Positions 8,687 through 20,435 of a DNA stretch of 55,791 bases are shown in pieces. A model generated the notes under the pieces. The model did no database searches. It was not told the DNA's origin and saw only the letters and a list, made by a program, of their open reading frames with translations. The stretch's first letter is position 1. Every line of letters begins with the position of its first letter. Source of the stretch: Methylobacterium jeotgali (GTDB lineage Bacteria > Pseudomonadota > Alphaproteobacteria > Rhizobiales > Beijerinckiaceae); NCBI RefSeq assembly GCF_022179345.1, contig NZ_BPQR01000085.1:1-55791 (forward strand), in the 5' to 3' direction. Both the position numbers and the translations under genes were made by a program.

Positions 8687-9256
8687 ATGACAGTCCCGAG
8701 CCACCGCGTCCGCGTCCTATTCGACGAGACCGCCATCGCTAGGCGCAACGAGGAGATCGCCGCGGCGGTGCGGGATGCCGCGCCGCGAGACCTGCTCGTG
8801 GTCGCGGTGCTGAAGGGCAGCTTCATGTTCGCCGCCGACCTGCTGCGGGCGCTGCACCGGGTCGGGCTCGCGCCGCAGGTCGAGTTCGTGCACCTGTCGA
8901 GCTACCGCGAGGCGACGGTCTCCTCCGGCCAGGTCGAGATCCTGCGCGATGTGCAGAGCGAGGTTCGCGGGCGCGACGTGCTGCTCGTGGACGACATCCT
9001 CGAATCCGGCCGTACCCTGGTCTTCGCCAAGGACCTGCTCGCGGCGCGCGGCGCGCGGCGGGTGCTGACCACCGTCCTCCTCGAGAAGCCGGGCAAGCGG
9101 GCAGTGAGCATCGAGGCCGACTTCGTCGGCTTCACCTGCCCCGACGTGTTCGTGGTCGGCTACGGCATGGACGCGGCCCACGCCTTCCGGCAGCTCCCGT
9201 TCGTGGGCGTGGTCGACTATGCGAGCCCCGATCCGGGCCTGTTCGACGGCGCCTGA
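8687..9256 (+). CDS. hpt: Hypoxanthine phosphoribosyltransferase
   Basis: A 189-residue purine salvage enzyme converting hypoxanthine or guanine plus PRPP to IMP or GMP. The PRPP-binding loop is VLLVDDILESGRTL, with the two acidic residues in DD, and the early segment VAVLKGSFMFAADL forms the pyrophosphate loop. EFVHLSSYREATVSSG is the flexible loop and DFVGFTCPDVFVVGYGMD is the C-terminal purine-binding segment. Length matches the bacterial family. The ATG at 8687 follows a TATAAG-like -10 element about 15 bases before it. Confidence 0.95.
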   Translation: MTVPSHRVRVLFDETAIARRNEEIAAAVRDAAPRDLLVVAVLKGSFMFAADLLRALHRVGLAPQVEFVHLSSYREATVSSGQVEILRDVQSEVRGRDVLLVDDILESGRTLVFAKDLLAARGARRVLTTVLLEKPGKRAVSIEADFVGFTCPDVFVVGYGMDAAHAFRQLPFVGVVDYASPDPGLFDGA

Positions 9257-9349
9257 ACCGCCGCGCTGCAACCTTTCGCCGCGGCGAAGCTTGACAAGCG
9301 GCTGAAGGCATTGCGTGTTTCGCGCGATCGGATGGGTGACGACGGGACG

Positions 9350-9715
9350 ATGGCGCGCATTCTCCTCGTGGACGACGAAGAGACGGTCCGGGGCTTCCTG
9401 AAGCGCGGCCTCGAGATCGACGGCCATGCCGTGATCACCGCCATCGACGGCAGCGACGGGCTCGACCGCCTCAACGAGGCCGACGGCGGCTTCGACCTTC
9501 TGCTCACCGACATCCGCATGCCGCTCATGGACGGCATCGCCCTGGCGCTCGCCGCCAAGCGCGACTTCCCGGACCTGACGATCCTGCTGATGACGGGCTT
9601 TGCCGACCAGCGCGAGCGGGCCCGCGGCCTCGACGCCATCGTCACCGACGTGCTGACGAAGCCCTTCTCGCTCTCCGACCTGCGCTCCACGGTGAAGCGG
9701 GCGCTCGCCGCCTAA
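9350..9715 (+). CDS. cpdR: Single-domain response regulator, CpdR type
   Basis: A 121-residue receiver domain with no output domain. It has the acidic pocket VDDEE (8-9), phospho-acceptor Asp54 in LLTDIRMPLMDG, Thr in LLMTGFADQRERARGLD and the conserved Lys104 in LTKPFSL. The sequence and neighbours (hpt upstream) match CpdR, which in Caulobacter and rhizobia controls ClpXP localisation and CtrA degradation. The frame also allows an ATG at 9332; the start at 9350 (MARILLVDDEE), preceded by GACGGGA, fits the family. Its stop overlaps the 3' end of the convergent ung gene by four bases. Confidence 0.9.
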   Translation: MARILLVDDEETVRGFLKRGLEIDGHAVITAIDGSDGLDRLNEADGGFDLLLTDIRMPLMDGIALALAAKRDFPDLTILLMTGFADQRERARGLDAIVTDVLTKPFSLSDLRSTVKRALAA

Positions 9716-10401
9716 GGCAGGCGCCAGTCGATCGGGTCGCGCCCGCGGGCGGCGAGCCAGTCGTTCGCTGCGGCGAACGGGCGACTGCCCGGAAAGTCGC
9801 GGGCCCGGTTGAGGGGCGAGGGGTGGCCGCTCTCGACGATCCCGTGTCGGGCAGCGTCGATCAGCACCGCCCGCGCCCGCGCCTGAGCGCCCCAGAGCAG
9901 GAACACCGCGGGCTCGGGCCGGGCGGAGACCGCCGCCACCGCCTCGTCCGCCAGTCGCGACCAGCCGAAGCGCAGGTGTGCGCCGGCCTTGCCCGCCTCG
10001 ACGGTGAGCGCGGTGTTGAGGAGGAGCACGCCCCGCTCCGCCCAGAGCGTGAGGTCGCCGGTGCGGGGGCGCTCATCCGGCATCGCCTCGGCGAGGATCA
10101 CCTTGAGCGAGGCCGGCAAGCGCCCGGCGCCGACATGGGAGAAGGCGAGCCCGTTGGCATCGCCCGGCGTGGGGTAGGGGTCCTGGCCGAGGATCACCGC
10201 CTTGACGGCGGGCAGCGGCGTCAGCGCGAAGGCCCGGAAGATTCTCTGGGGGTCCGGCAGGACCCGCGCGCCCTCGGCGATCCGGGCATCGACCCGCGCC
10301 GCGACGGCCTCGGCGGCGCCGTCCGCGAAGAAGGGCAGGCGCGCCCAGTCGGAGCCCGCCGCGCGGAAAGCGTCGAGTGCGGCGCGGACCGGTCCCGTCA
10401 T
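9712..10401 (-). CDS. ung: Uracil-DNA glycosylase
   Basis: A 229-residue family 1 UDG that removes uracil from DNA in base excision repair. Motif A is VILGQDPYPTPGDANGLAFS, with the catalytic Asp in GQDPYP. VLLLNTALTVEAGKAGAH is the uracil-recognition segment with the key Asn, and the DNA-intercalation loop is GHPSPLNR. Downstream, FPGSRPFAAANDWL is the typical C-terminus. The start ATG at 10401 overlaps the TGA of the upstream 5'-nucleotidase gene, so the two are coupled. The frame is open further upstream only as a shadow of that gene. Confidence 0.94.
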   Translation of the reverse strand: MTGPVRAALDAFRAAGSDWARLPFFADGAAEAVAARVDARIAEGARVLPDPQRIFRAFALTPLPAVKAVILGQDPYPTPGDANGLAFSHVGAGRLPASLKVILAEAMPDERPRTGDLTLWAERGVLLLNTALTVEAGKAGAHLRFGWSRLADEAVAAVSARPEPAVFLLWGAQARARAVLIDAARHGIVESGHPSPLNRARDFPGSRPFAAANDWLAARGRDPIDWRLP

Positions 10402-11963
10402 GGTGTGCTCGATCGCTCCGGTGACGGCTCTGCGAGGATGCGCCCGCCCGCCTCGGAGGAGAGCGGCGCGTGCCGCCGGAGATAGGCCATGACCTCGTTG
10501 GCGAGGAGCCGCCCGTCGCTCGGCGCGATCAGGGTGCGGCCCTGCTTGAACCTGGCATAGCCGTTGCCGCCCTCGTAGAGGAAGGAGTTGGTGGCGACCC
10601 GGTAGGTACGGGCCGCGTCGAGGGGCGCGCCGCCGACCTCGACGGAGACGATCCGGCGGCCGGGCGCGGCGGCGGGATCGAGCCGCACGACGAGGCCGGA
10701 GACCTGCGCCATGCGGCCGGAGGGCCGCCCGTAATCGGCGAGCCCGTGCTCCAGGGCGGCGCGGAGCCCGGCGCCGGTCATCGCGACGAGGGCGGTGGTG
10801 TTGCCGAAGGGCAGCTCGGTGAGGATGTCCCGCCGCGTCAGAACGGTGCCCGCCGGGTAGAGCCGGTCGCCGCGGATGCCGCCGCCGTTGGTGAGCGCGA
10901 CCTCGGCGCCGGTCGCCTCCCGCAGGGCGTCGGCCACGAGGTCGCCGAAGCTCGATTCCCGCGCCCGCACGGTGGCGATGCGGCTGTCGAGGGCGATTCC
11001 GGTCTCGCCGGCCGGCACGTCGAGCTCGCGGGAGAGCGCGTCCTCGTAGCCGCGCACGCGGGCCAGGGTCTCCGGGTCCGGCGTCACCGCGGCGGTGTCG
11101 TGGACGCGGAAGCTCGGGCGCCAGCTCACCCGGCGGTCCCGTCCCTTCCCGGCGATCTGCGCGAACACGTCGACGGAGGTGACGTAGTGGGCGTCGACGC
11201 TCGACTCCACGACGGCGCAGGTGCCGTCGTAGCGCAGGAACAGGTCGTGGTCGTGGCCCGACAGCAGGATGTCGACGAGCCCCGATTCGGCGATGGCGAG
11301 ATCGGTGGGCCGGGCGGTGTGGGCCACCGCGACGACGACCTCTGCGCCCTCCTCGCGCAAGGCGGCGCACTGGTCGGCGAGGCTCGCCAGCTCGGGGGCG
11401 AAGCGCAGGGACCCGCTCTGCGACTTCTCCGGCGTGCTCGAAAGCGCGATGCCGACGATCCCGACGCGAAGGCCGCCGAGGGTGAGGACGATCCGGTCCC
11501 GCAGCCCCGGCAGCGTCCCGCCGCCGGTGTCGCGGAGGTTCGCCGCGAAGACCGGAAAGCTCGCCTCCCGCACCCGCTCGGCGAAGATCTCGGGGCCGAA
11601 ATCGAACTCGTGGTTGCCGGGCACGAACACGTCCGGCGGCGCGAGGTTGAGCAGCGCCACGATATGCGCGCCCCGGTCGAAGCCCGACATCAGGGAGGGG
11701 GAGAGCGTGTCGCCGGCATGCGCGTAGAGCATCGGGACGCCCCGCGCCCGCTCGGCCTTCACCACCGCCGCGAGCCGGGCAAAGCCGCCGCGGCCCTCGG
11801 CCTCGGCCATCTGGTAGACGTCGTTGACGAGGAGCAGGCTGAAGGTCGGCTCGGGTGCCGGCGCCGCCGGACCGCCCTCCTGCGCCGGGGCGGCGGACGG
11901 CAGGCCCGCGGCGAGCGCGCCCGCTCCGAGGCCGAAGGTCTGGCGGCGGCTGGGGCGCGTCAT
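10398..11963 (-). CDS. Tat-exported bifunctional metallophosphatase/5'-nucleotidase
   Basis: A 521-residue protein with an N-terminal twin-arginine leader (SRRQTFGLGAGALAAGLPSA, cleaved near APAQ). Next is a calcineurin-like metallophosphatase domain (GDTLSP, VPGNHEFDFGPE, VAVAHTARPTD, LLSGHDHDLF), then a 5'-nucleotidase C-terminal domain (ESSFGDLVADALR, LTNGGGIRGD, TELPFGNTTALV, RVATNSFLYEGGNGY). These act in the periplasm on nucleotides. The first metal motif, usually NDxH, reads LLLVNDVYQM, so the usual His is Tyr. The substrate is uncertain (5'-nucleotides or cyclic 2',3'-nucleotides). Followed by and overlapping ung. Confidence 0.9.
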   Translation of the reverse strand: MTRPSRRQTFGLGAGALAAGLPSAAPAQEGGPAAPAPEPTFSLLLVNDVYQMAEAEGRGGFARLAAVVKAERARGVPMLYAHAGDTLSPSLMSGFDRGAHIVALLNLAPPDVFVPGNHEFDFGPEIFAERVREASFPVFAANLRDTGGGTLPGLRDRIVLTLGGLRVGIVGIALSSTPEKSQSGSLRFAPELASLADQCAALREEGAEVVVAVAHTARPTDLAIAESGLVDILLSGHDHDLFLRYDGTCAVVESSVDAHYVTSVDVFAQIAGKGRDRRVSWRPSFRVHDTAAVTPDPETLARVRGYEDALSRELDVPAGETGIALDSRIATVRARESSFGDLVADALREATGAEVALTNGGGIRGDRLYPAGTVLTRRDILTELPFGNTTALVAMTGAGLRAALEHGLADYGRPSGRMAQVSGLVVRLDPAAAPGRRIVSVEVGGAPLDAARTYRVATNSFLYEGGNGYARFKQGRTLIAPSDGRLLANEVMAYLRRHAPLSSEAGGRILAEPSPERSSTP

Positions 11964-12014
11964 CGGTGGTGTATCCGGGTCCGCCCGCTTCCCGGGCGGG
12001 ACGCGTATAGCGCG

Positions 12015-12968
12015 CTACTTCGACACGAAGGTGTCGCGCACCGCCTTGGCGTTGCGGCGGACCATCGGCCAGATCCAGGCGCCGGAGGCGAGGTAGGCGG
12101 CAGGCGGCATCGGCTTCAATTCGGCGGCGAGCCGCTGCGCGAGGCCGGGATTGCTGAGCGCCGGCACGGGCGCGTCGGTTTTGGCGTAGACCACCGTCGT
12201 GTCCTCCCGCCAGTAGTCCGGATGGGGCACGAGCCCGGCCCGGCGCGCGGTGAGGTCGAAGGTGTCGCGCACGAAGCCGTGGACATGGGCGAAGTGGAAG
12301 CGCTCATGGGGCGGCTTGCCGGTGGCGGCCATGTTCGGCACCGCCGCGTAGAGCACGCCGTCGGGCTTCAGCCAGCGGGCGAGGCGCTCGATCACGTCGG
12401 CGGGGTCGCGCAGGTGCTCCATGACGTGGTGGGTCGAGATCACGTCGAAGGAGGCCGGGGCGAAGGTGGCGTCGTCCGCGTCGTCGAGGACCTCGACGCC
12501 GTGATGCGTGCGGGCGTAGGCCGCGTAGTCGCGGCCGGGCTCGACGCCGATCACCTCGCAGCCCCGCGCCCGCGCCGCGGCCAGGAACTCGCCGGAGCCG
12601 GAGCCGAAATCGAGGAGGCGGGCGCCCGCCGTCAGCTTCGGCGCCAGCAGGCTCGCGCGGAACTCCGCCTCCCTCGCCGAGCGCTTGAGGTGGTGGGGCG
12701 GCGGGCCACCGGCGAAGGCGAGCTGGTAGTCCGCCCGGTAGGCGGTGGCGTAGTAGTCGGCGAGCTCGGGCACCGTCGGCATCGGATCGGTGCGGATCAG
12801 CCCGCATTGCTCGCAGGCGATGGAGCGCAGCACCTTGAGGCGCCGGTCGCTCTCGGCGACGACGACGCTCTCGGTCGATCCGCACAGGTTGCAGGCCGAG
12901 GGCGCGCCCTTGTACGGGTAGCCCGTGAACGGCATGAAGTGGTTGATGAAGTAGCGGGGAGACGGCAT
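12015..12968 (-). CDS. Class I SAM-dependent methyltransferase with N-terminal zinc-binding domain
   Basis: A 317-residue protein. Residues 26-60 hold CNLCGS and ACEQCG, a four-Cys metal site ahead of the methyltransferase. The Rossmann-like domain has motif I LLDFGSGSGEFLAAAR (about 118), an acidic residue at GVEPGRDYAAYA, and VISTHHVMEHLRDPADVIER, typical of Methyltransf_23. The arrangement resembles C-methyltransferases acting on sugars, or small-molecule methyltransferases; the substrate is unknown. No signal peptide or membrane segment. It is divergent from hemH, 52 bases away, and ends 52 bases from the 5'-nucleotidase start. Confidence 0.85.
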   Translation of the reverse strand: MPSPRYFINHFMPFTGYPYKGAPSACNLCGSTESVVVAESDRRLKVLRSIACEQCGLIRTDPMPTVPELADYYATAYRADYQLAFAGGPPPHHLKRSAREAEFRASLLAPKLTAGARLLDFGSGSGEFLAAARARGCEVIGVEPGRDYAAYARTHHGVEVLDDADDATFAPASFDVISTHHVMEHLRDPADVIERLARWLKPDGVLYAAVPNMAATGKPPHERFHFAHVHGFVRDTFDLTARRAGLVPHPDYWREDTTVVYAKTDAPVPALSNPGLAQRLAAELKPMPPAAYLASGAWIWPMVRRNAKAVRDTFVSK

Positions 12969-13020
12969 GTCGCGCCCTTCGGATGCGGCTTCGATGGCTG
13001 ACTCCGAGCCCTAGTTCGAT

Positions 13021-14151
13021 ATGACAGCGCCGACAACCGTGGGCCCCGGCGCGGCCGCGGTCTTGGAGAGGGCGGACGCCGCGGGCGCCGTGAGAGCGAT
13101 GAACGAACGCGTCGAACCGACCCTCCTCGCCGGCGCCGCCGCGATGCCCGCGGACCACCCCGCCATCCGCTGCGGCCGGGTGGGCGTGCTGATCATGAAT
13201 CTCGGTACGCCGGAAGCCACGAGCTACTGGCCGATGCGGGCCTACCTCAAGGAGTTCCTCTCCGACCGCCGGGTCATCGAGGTGCCGCGCCTGATCTGGT
13301 GGCCGCTTCTCAACCTCATCATCCTCACGAAGCGGCCGGGGCCGAAGGGCCGGGACTACGCGAGCATCTGGAACAAGGAGCGGGACGAGGGGCCGCTCAA
13401 GACCATCACGCGGGGCCAGTGCGAGAGGCTCCAGGCGGCGATGGGCGATTCCGTCGTGGTCGACTGGGCGATGCGCTACGGCAAGCCGGAGGTGTCGGCG
13501 CGCATCCAGGCGCTGCTCGACCGGGGCTGCGACCGCATCCTGCTGGTGCCGCTCTATCCGCAATACGCGGCGGCGACCTCGGCCACCGCCTGCGACCAGG
13601 CCTTCAAGGCGCTCATGAAGATGCGCTGGCAGCCGACGGTGCGGGTCTCGCCGCCCTACCACGACGATCCCGTCTACATCGAGGCCATCGCCCAATCGAT
13701 CCGGGAGGGGTTGGCCAAGCTCGACTTCGAGCCCGAGGTGATCCTGACCTCGTTCCACGGAGTGCCGAAGAGCTACCTCCTGAAGGGCGACCCCTACCAC
13801 TGCCAGTGCGTGAAGACGGGCCGCCTCATCCGCGAGGCGCTTGGCTTCTCGCCCGAGCGGATGCGCACGACCTTCCAGTCCCGCTTCGGCAACGAGGAGT
13901 GGCTGAAGCCCTACACCGACGAGACCGTGCAGGCGCTGGCGAAAAGCGGCGTCAAGCGCATGGCGATCGTGGCGCCGGGCTTCACCGCCGACTGCCTCGA
14001 GACCCTGGAGGAGCTCGACGGCGAGAACCGCCACTACTTCGAGGAGAACGGCGGCGAGCGCTTCGCCTACATCCCCTGCCTCAACGACGGCGACCTCGGG
14101 ATGCGGGTGATCGAGCACGTCGTCGCCCGGGAGCTCAAGGGCTGGGTGTAG
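13021..14151 (+). CDS. hemH: Ferrochelatase
   Basis: Inserts ferrous iron into protoporphyrin IX, the last step of protohaem synthesis. The 376-residue frame has an N-terminal extension of about 50 residues before GVLIMNLGTPEATSYWPMR, the conserved ferrochelatase start. Other family blocks are LKEFLSDRRVIEVPRLIWW, MRYGKPEV, LLVPLYPQYAAATSATACDQ, and the active-site segment ILTSFHGVPKSYLLKGDPYH with the catalytic His, followed by FQSRFGNEEWLKPYTDE. An in-frame ATG at 13099 (MNERVEPT) is an alternative start. A strong hairpin lies 23 bases downstream. Confidence 0.95.
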   Translation: MTAPTTVGPGAAAVLERADAAGAVRAMNERVEPTLLAGAAAMPADHPAIRCGRVGVLIMNLGTPEATSYWPMRAYLKEFLSDRRVIEVPRLIWWPLLNLIILTKRPGPKGRDYASIWNKERDEGPLKTITRGQCERLQAAMGDSVVVDWAMRYGKPEVSARIQALLDRGCDRILLVPLYPQYAAATSATACDQAFKALMKMRWQPTVRVSPPYHDDPVYIEAIAQSIREGLAKLDFEPEVILTSFHGVPKSYLLKGDPYHCQCVKTGRLIREALGFSPERMRTTFQSRFGNEEWLKPYTDETVQALAKSGVKRMAIVAPGFTADCLETLEELDGENRHYFEENGGERFAYIPCLNDGDLGMRVIEHVVARELKGWV

Positions 14152-14173
14152 GGGGGGCAGGCGCGACGCCCCC

Positions 14174-14193
14174 TCTCCCCGCGGGCGGGGAGA
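14174..14193. terminator. Bidirectional hairpin terminator between hemH and the parvulin gene
   Basis: A nine-base stem TCTCCCCGC / GCGGGGAGA sits between two convergent genes, 23 bases after the hemH stop and 26 bases from the parvulin stop. There is no long T tract, as is common in GC-rich alphaproteobacteria. Confidence 0.55.
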
Positions 14194-14218
14194 AAGGGAC
14201 GCACCGCCGAGGCCCGCG

Positions 14219-15088
14219 TCAGGGCTTCTTCGGCTCGTCCGGCTTCGCGGGGGTGGCTGCGGCGCCGACGCGCTCGACCTTGGCGCCCTCGCGCAGCTTC
14301 AGGATGATGTCCTGCTGGGCCTTGCGGGTCAGGTACTGGTCGACCTGGTCCTTCATCTCGGAGAAGCTCGGCACCGGCTTGGTGCGCTTCTCCTCGACCT
14401 TGATGACGTGCCAGCCGAACTGGGTCTTCACCGGGTCCGAGACCTGGCCCACCGGCAGGGCGAAGGCGGCCTCCGCGAAGGGGGCGACCATGCGCTCCTT
14501 GGTGAAGAAGCCGAGATCGCCGCCCTCCGTCTTGGAGCCCGGATCCTTGGAGACCTCGGCGGCGACCTTGGCGAAGTCCTCGCCGCCCTTGAGGCGCTGG
14601 GCGATGGCCTTCGCGTCGGCCTCGTTGTCGACGAGGATGTGGCGGGCGCGCACCTCCTCCTCGGGCTTCATCGCCTTGGCGGTCTGGTCGTAGAGGGCCT
14701 TGGCAGCCTCGGGCGTCGCCGCCTTCTTCGACTCCCGCTCCAGGTACTCGTCGAGGAGGAGCTTGTCGCGGAAATAGGCGAGCTTGCGCTTGAACTCGGG
14801 GGTGTCGCCGACCTTGGCGGCCTCGGCCGCCTGCGCGCCGACCCGGAGGTCGACCATGTAGTCGACAAGGAGGTTCTTCTTCTGCTCCTCGTCCACCCCC
14901 GGCAGGGACAGGGCCGGATCGTCCGCCGCGACCGCGAGATCGCCCTGGGTGATCTTCGCGCCGTTGACGGTCGCCACCACGGTATCCGGCGCGGCCGGGG
15001 TCGGAGCCTGGGCGAAGGCCACGCCGCCCGGCAGGCTCAGCGCGAGGGCGAGCGCGCTGGCGCGCAGGGAGAGGACGGGCTTCGGCAT
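14219..15088 (-). CDS. Periplasmic parvulin-type peptidyl-prolyl isomerase
   Basis: A 289-residue exported foldase. Residues 1-27 form a signal peptide (ALALALSLPGGVAFAQA). An N-terminal chaperone-like region follows (VVATVNGAKITQGDLAVA, a SurA_N-type segment). The parvulin domain from about residue 145 has VRARHILVDNEADAKAI, KDPGSKTEGGDLGFFTKERM and VSDPVKTQFGWHVIKVEE. It assists folding of secreted and outer-membrane proteins. It is divergent from the secA side of the locus, a common alphaproteobacterial arrangement that fits a secretion role. The C-terminus is short and Lys/Pro-rich. Confidence 0.92.
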   Translation of the reverse strand: MPKPVLSLRASALALALSLPGGVAFAQAPTPAAPDTVVATVNGAKITQGDLAVAADDPALSLPGVDEEQKKNLLVDYMVDLRVGAQAAEAAKVGDTPEFKRKLAYFRDKLLLDEYLERESKKAATPEAAKALYDQTAKAMKPEEEVRARHILVDNEADAKAIAQRLKGGEDFAKVAAEVSKDPGSKTEGGDLGFFTKERMVAPFAEAAFALPVGQVSDPVKTQFGWHVIKVEEKRTKPVPSFSEMKDQVDQYLTRKAQQDIILKLREGAKVERVGAAATPAKPDEPKKP

Positions 15089-15315
15089 GGCGTGGCGGTT
15101 TCCTCGGGTCGTCTTCGGGCCCCGCCCGTCGAGCGCGCGGGGTGAGCCGGCCCGCGCGACGCGGGCCAGGGGCGGCGAAAGAGGTGGCGTGCGCGGTCGC
15201 CGAACGCAAGTCGCGACCCGGCGAGCGCGATCGGTGCATTGCGAGCGATCGCCGCGAGCCTTCGTTAAGGCGGCCCCGCTAGCCTCGGCCCGGGTTCCAT
15301 CGAGGGAGAGGGCGC

Positions 15316-15636
15316 ATGCGCAGGCTGTCTATCGTCGCGGTCGTGGCCCTTGTCGGGCTCGCCGGCACCGCCGAGGCGAAGGGGCGCCGCTCCTTCGGCG
15401 GGATCTGGACCGCGACGCCGCCCCTGACCCTGCGCACCGGCCCGAGCCCCGCTGGCCTGAACGGTCCGGTGCCGGTGGCGGCGACGCCCGGCGCCATCGA
15501 GCTGCTGCCCCGCCGCGCCTCGGCCGATCCGGCTCCGGAGTCCCGCCCCGCGCCCGCCGTGGCGAAGCCGGAGGCGCCCTGGTGCGCCAGCGGCCGCATC
15601 ACCGGCTCCGGCGCCGGCTTCTGCGAGATCAACTGA
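15316..15636 (+). CDS. Small secreted protein of unknown function
   Basis: A 106-residue protein starting at an ATG preceded by GAGGGAGAGG. Residues 1-21 form a signal peptide (LSIVAVVALVGLAGTAEA). The mature chain is Pro/Ala-rich and ends with WCASGRITGSGAGFCEIN, where two Cys could form a disulphide. No family is recognised. It is followed by a strong terminator hairpin, so it is likely a single-gene transcript. Confidence 0.65.
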   Translation: MRRLSIVAVVALVGLAGTAEAKGRRSFGGIWTATPPLTLRTGPSPAGLNGPVPVAATPGAIELLPRRASADPAPESRPAPAVAKPEAPWCASGRITGSGAGFCEIN

Positions 15637-15690
15637 AGCGGCGCGGGCTCCGCGGGCCCGCGCTCTCCGACCCGAGCGCTGCGACATCGA

Positions 15691-15732
15691 GGCCGTCCGA
15701 CCGCCCTTCCGGGGCGGCGCGGACGGCCCTTT
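15691..15732 (+). terminator. Rho-independent terminator after the small secreted protein gene
   Basis: GGCCGTCCG (15691-15699) pairs with CGGACGGCC (15720-15728), and an inner CCGCCC/GGGCGG stem extends the hairpin. CTTTC follows. It lies 55 bases after the stop at 15636 and isolates secA from upstream transcription. Confidence 0.7.
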
Positions 15733-15865
15733 CGCATGGACGCGCGCCGCGCCGGTCGAGCTGGCCGCAGGCCCGGCTCTTTCAGGTGCGCCCCCCGATA
15801 TATACCTCTATAAGCGCGCCCAAACGCCGGCCGGTACGGCCCATCTCGACCACAGGTTCCCTTCG

Positions 15866-18774
<2,909 letters not shown>

Positions 18775-18778
<4 letters not shown>

Positions 18779-19197
18779 GGCCGGCCGTGAGTGGTGCGGT
18801 CGCCTACGCGGTCGAACCGGATCTCGACGCGGCCTCCTTCCAGGAGGTCCTCGTCGCATCCGGCCTCGCATCCCGGCGCCCGGCCGAGTTCCTCGAACGG
18901 CTCGGCCGCATGCTCGCCGGTGCCGACCTGGTCGTCACCGCCCGGATCGACGGGCGGCTCGTCGGGGTGGCGCGCACGCTCACGGACTTCTCCTTCTGCG
19001 CCTACCTCTCCGACCTCGCCGTCGCCCGCGACGTGCAGGGGCTCGGGATCGGGCAGGGGCTGATCGAGGCGACGCGGCAGGCGGCGGGGCCGGAGGTCTC
19101 CCTTCTTCTCACCGCCGCCCCCGGCGTCGAGGGCTACTACGCGCGCATCGGCATGCCGCGGGTGGCCCACGCCTTCCGCTACGACCGGGAGCGTTAG
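18775..19197 (+). CDS. GNAT family N-acetyltransferase
   Basis: A 140-residue GNAT fold protein. The acetyl-CoA binding loop is VARDVQGLGIGQGLIEA (about 82-98), preceded by the beta strand FCAYLSDLAV and followed by SLLLTAAPGVEGYYARIGM, the usual end of the fold. The start is GTG at 18775 overlapping the secA TGA, or GTG at 18787. The coupling to secA is probably positional; the acetylated substrate is unknown. Confidence 0.82.
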
Positions 19198-19423
19198 ACC
19201 CCGCCTCGTCCCCACCGGCCGAAGCGGGCGCTGGCCGTTGCGATCGCGGCCCGGACGCACGTTGCCTCATCGTCCGAGGCGGTGGCGTGACGGTTCCGCG
19301 AGACACGCGGTGTCGGAGCGTGGCGGCCGGCATCCTTCGAAAGCGCTCGGCCGCGGGGGAACATTGCCGGCCCCCTGAGGTAGCCCGTCTGTGCGATCCC
19401 CGCGCAGACAGGAGACGACCGCC

Positions 19424-20338
19424 ATGTTCATGAGGCTCGATCGCCTTCAGGCCGAACTGCCGATCCCGAAGAAGCCCGATCCGAACGCTGCCGCCGCGCT
19501 CCAAGAACTACTCGGGGGCAAGTACGGCGAGATGTCGACGCTCGGAAACTACATGTTCCAGAGCTTCAACTTCCGCAACAAGTCGAAGTTGCGTCCGTTC
19601 TACAGCCTTGTGTCGAGCATCTTCACCGAGGAGCTCGGCCACGTCGAGCTGGTCTCCAACGGCGTCGCGCTGCTCAACAACGGCCCCGGCGACGACACCG
19701 AGAACGTGGACGTCTCCCAGGCACCCTTCGAGGACATGAAGGACGTCCGTCTCGCCGGCGCGTTCTTCCAGAACGCCGGCGGCGCGACGCCGGTGAACTC
19801 GAACGCCCAGTCCTGGAACGTCGACATGGTGACGACGACGGGCAACCTGATCATCGACCTGCTGCACAACTTCCACCTCGAGTGCGGGGCGCGCCTGCAC
19901 AAGCTGCGCGTCTACGAGACCCTGAAGGACCCGACCGGTCGCGAGGTCTGCGGCTACCTGCTCGTGCGCGGATCGGTGCACGCCCACGCCTACGCGCTGG
20001 CGATCAAGAAGCTCACCGGCGTCGAGATCGAGAAGATGCTGCCGACGCCCAACATCGTCCTCGACAAGATCCCCGAGTGCCAGAAATATCTGCAGGAGGG
20101 CTCGCACCGGCGCCTCTACACCTTCGGCTCGCCGGACTATCCGGAGATGGCCGGCGTCTGGTCGAACGACGAGGTGGCGCTGCCGGGCGATCCGCCGGGC
20201 AACCTCGAGATCGTCGACGGGGCGCCGGAGGGCGGCAAGATGGCCGAGCTCGACGGCAACTACGGCGCCTTCGTGCCCGACTACGCTCCCCAGGAGATCT
20301 TCGAGATCGCAAGCAAGCTCTACAAGAAGAGCCGCTAA
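19424..20338 (+). CDS. Manganese catalase
   Basis: A 304-residue non-haem catalase that converts hydrogen peroxide to water and oxygen using a dimanganese site. Four-helix bundle ligand motifs are visible: TEELGHVELV (Glu and His), FHLECGARLHKLRV (Glu) and RGSVHAHAYALAIKKL (His). The start is an ATG at 19424 preceded by AGGAGACGACC; the frame opens slightly earlier at 19391. No signal peptide, so cytoplasmic. It is a single gene with a 226-base upstream region containing no other gene, and a strong hairpin downstream. Such enzymes are often part of general stress responses, but I could not find a convincing stress-sigma promoter. Confidence 0.93.
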   Translation: MFMRLDRLQAELPIPKKPDPNAAAALQELLGGKYGEMSTLGNYMFQSFNFRNKSKLRPFYSLVSSIFTEELGHVELVSNGVALLNNGPGDDTENVDVSQAPFEDMKDVRLAGAFFQNAGGATPVNSNAQSWNVDMVTTTGNLIIDLLHNFHLECGARLHKLRVYETLKDPTGREVCGYLLVRGSVHAHAYALAIKKLTGVEIEKMLPTPNIVLDKIPECQKYLQEGSHRRLYTFGSPDYPEMAGVWSNDEVALPGDPPGNLEIVDGAPEGGKMAELDGNYGAFVPDYAPQEIFEIASKLYKKSR

Positions 20339-20365
20339 GGCGCCCTCCGAAGATGATCAACCCGA

Positions 20366-20387
20366 GGCGCGGCATCCCTGCCGCGCC
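20366..20387. terminator. Hairpin between convergent catalase and DUF1989 genes
   Basis: GGCGCGGCA (20366-20374) and TGCCGCGCC (20379-20387) form a perfect nine-base stem with a TCCC loop, 28 bases after the catalase stop. Neither side has a T tract, but the position between convergent genes supports a terminator. Confidence 0.55.
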
Positions 20388-20435
20388 CGACACAGGCTGC
20401 CGCCGCGTCTGGACCGAGGTCTCGGCGGCCGACGG

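Noticed and set aside
11403..13001. Long plus-strand frames opposite the nucleotidase and methyltransferase genes
   Set aside because: They are antisense shadows with biased composition and no motif, while the minus-strand genes have clear domains.
19358..19385. GGAAC upstream of the manganese catalase as a general-stress sigma factor promoter
   Set aside because: No CGTT-type -10 element occurs at 16-19 bases, so the match is only half of the consensus.
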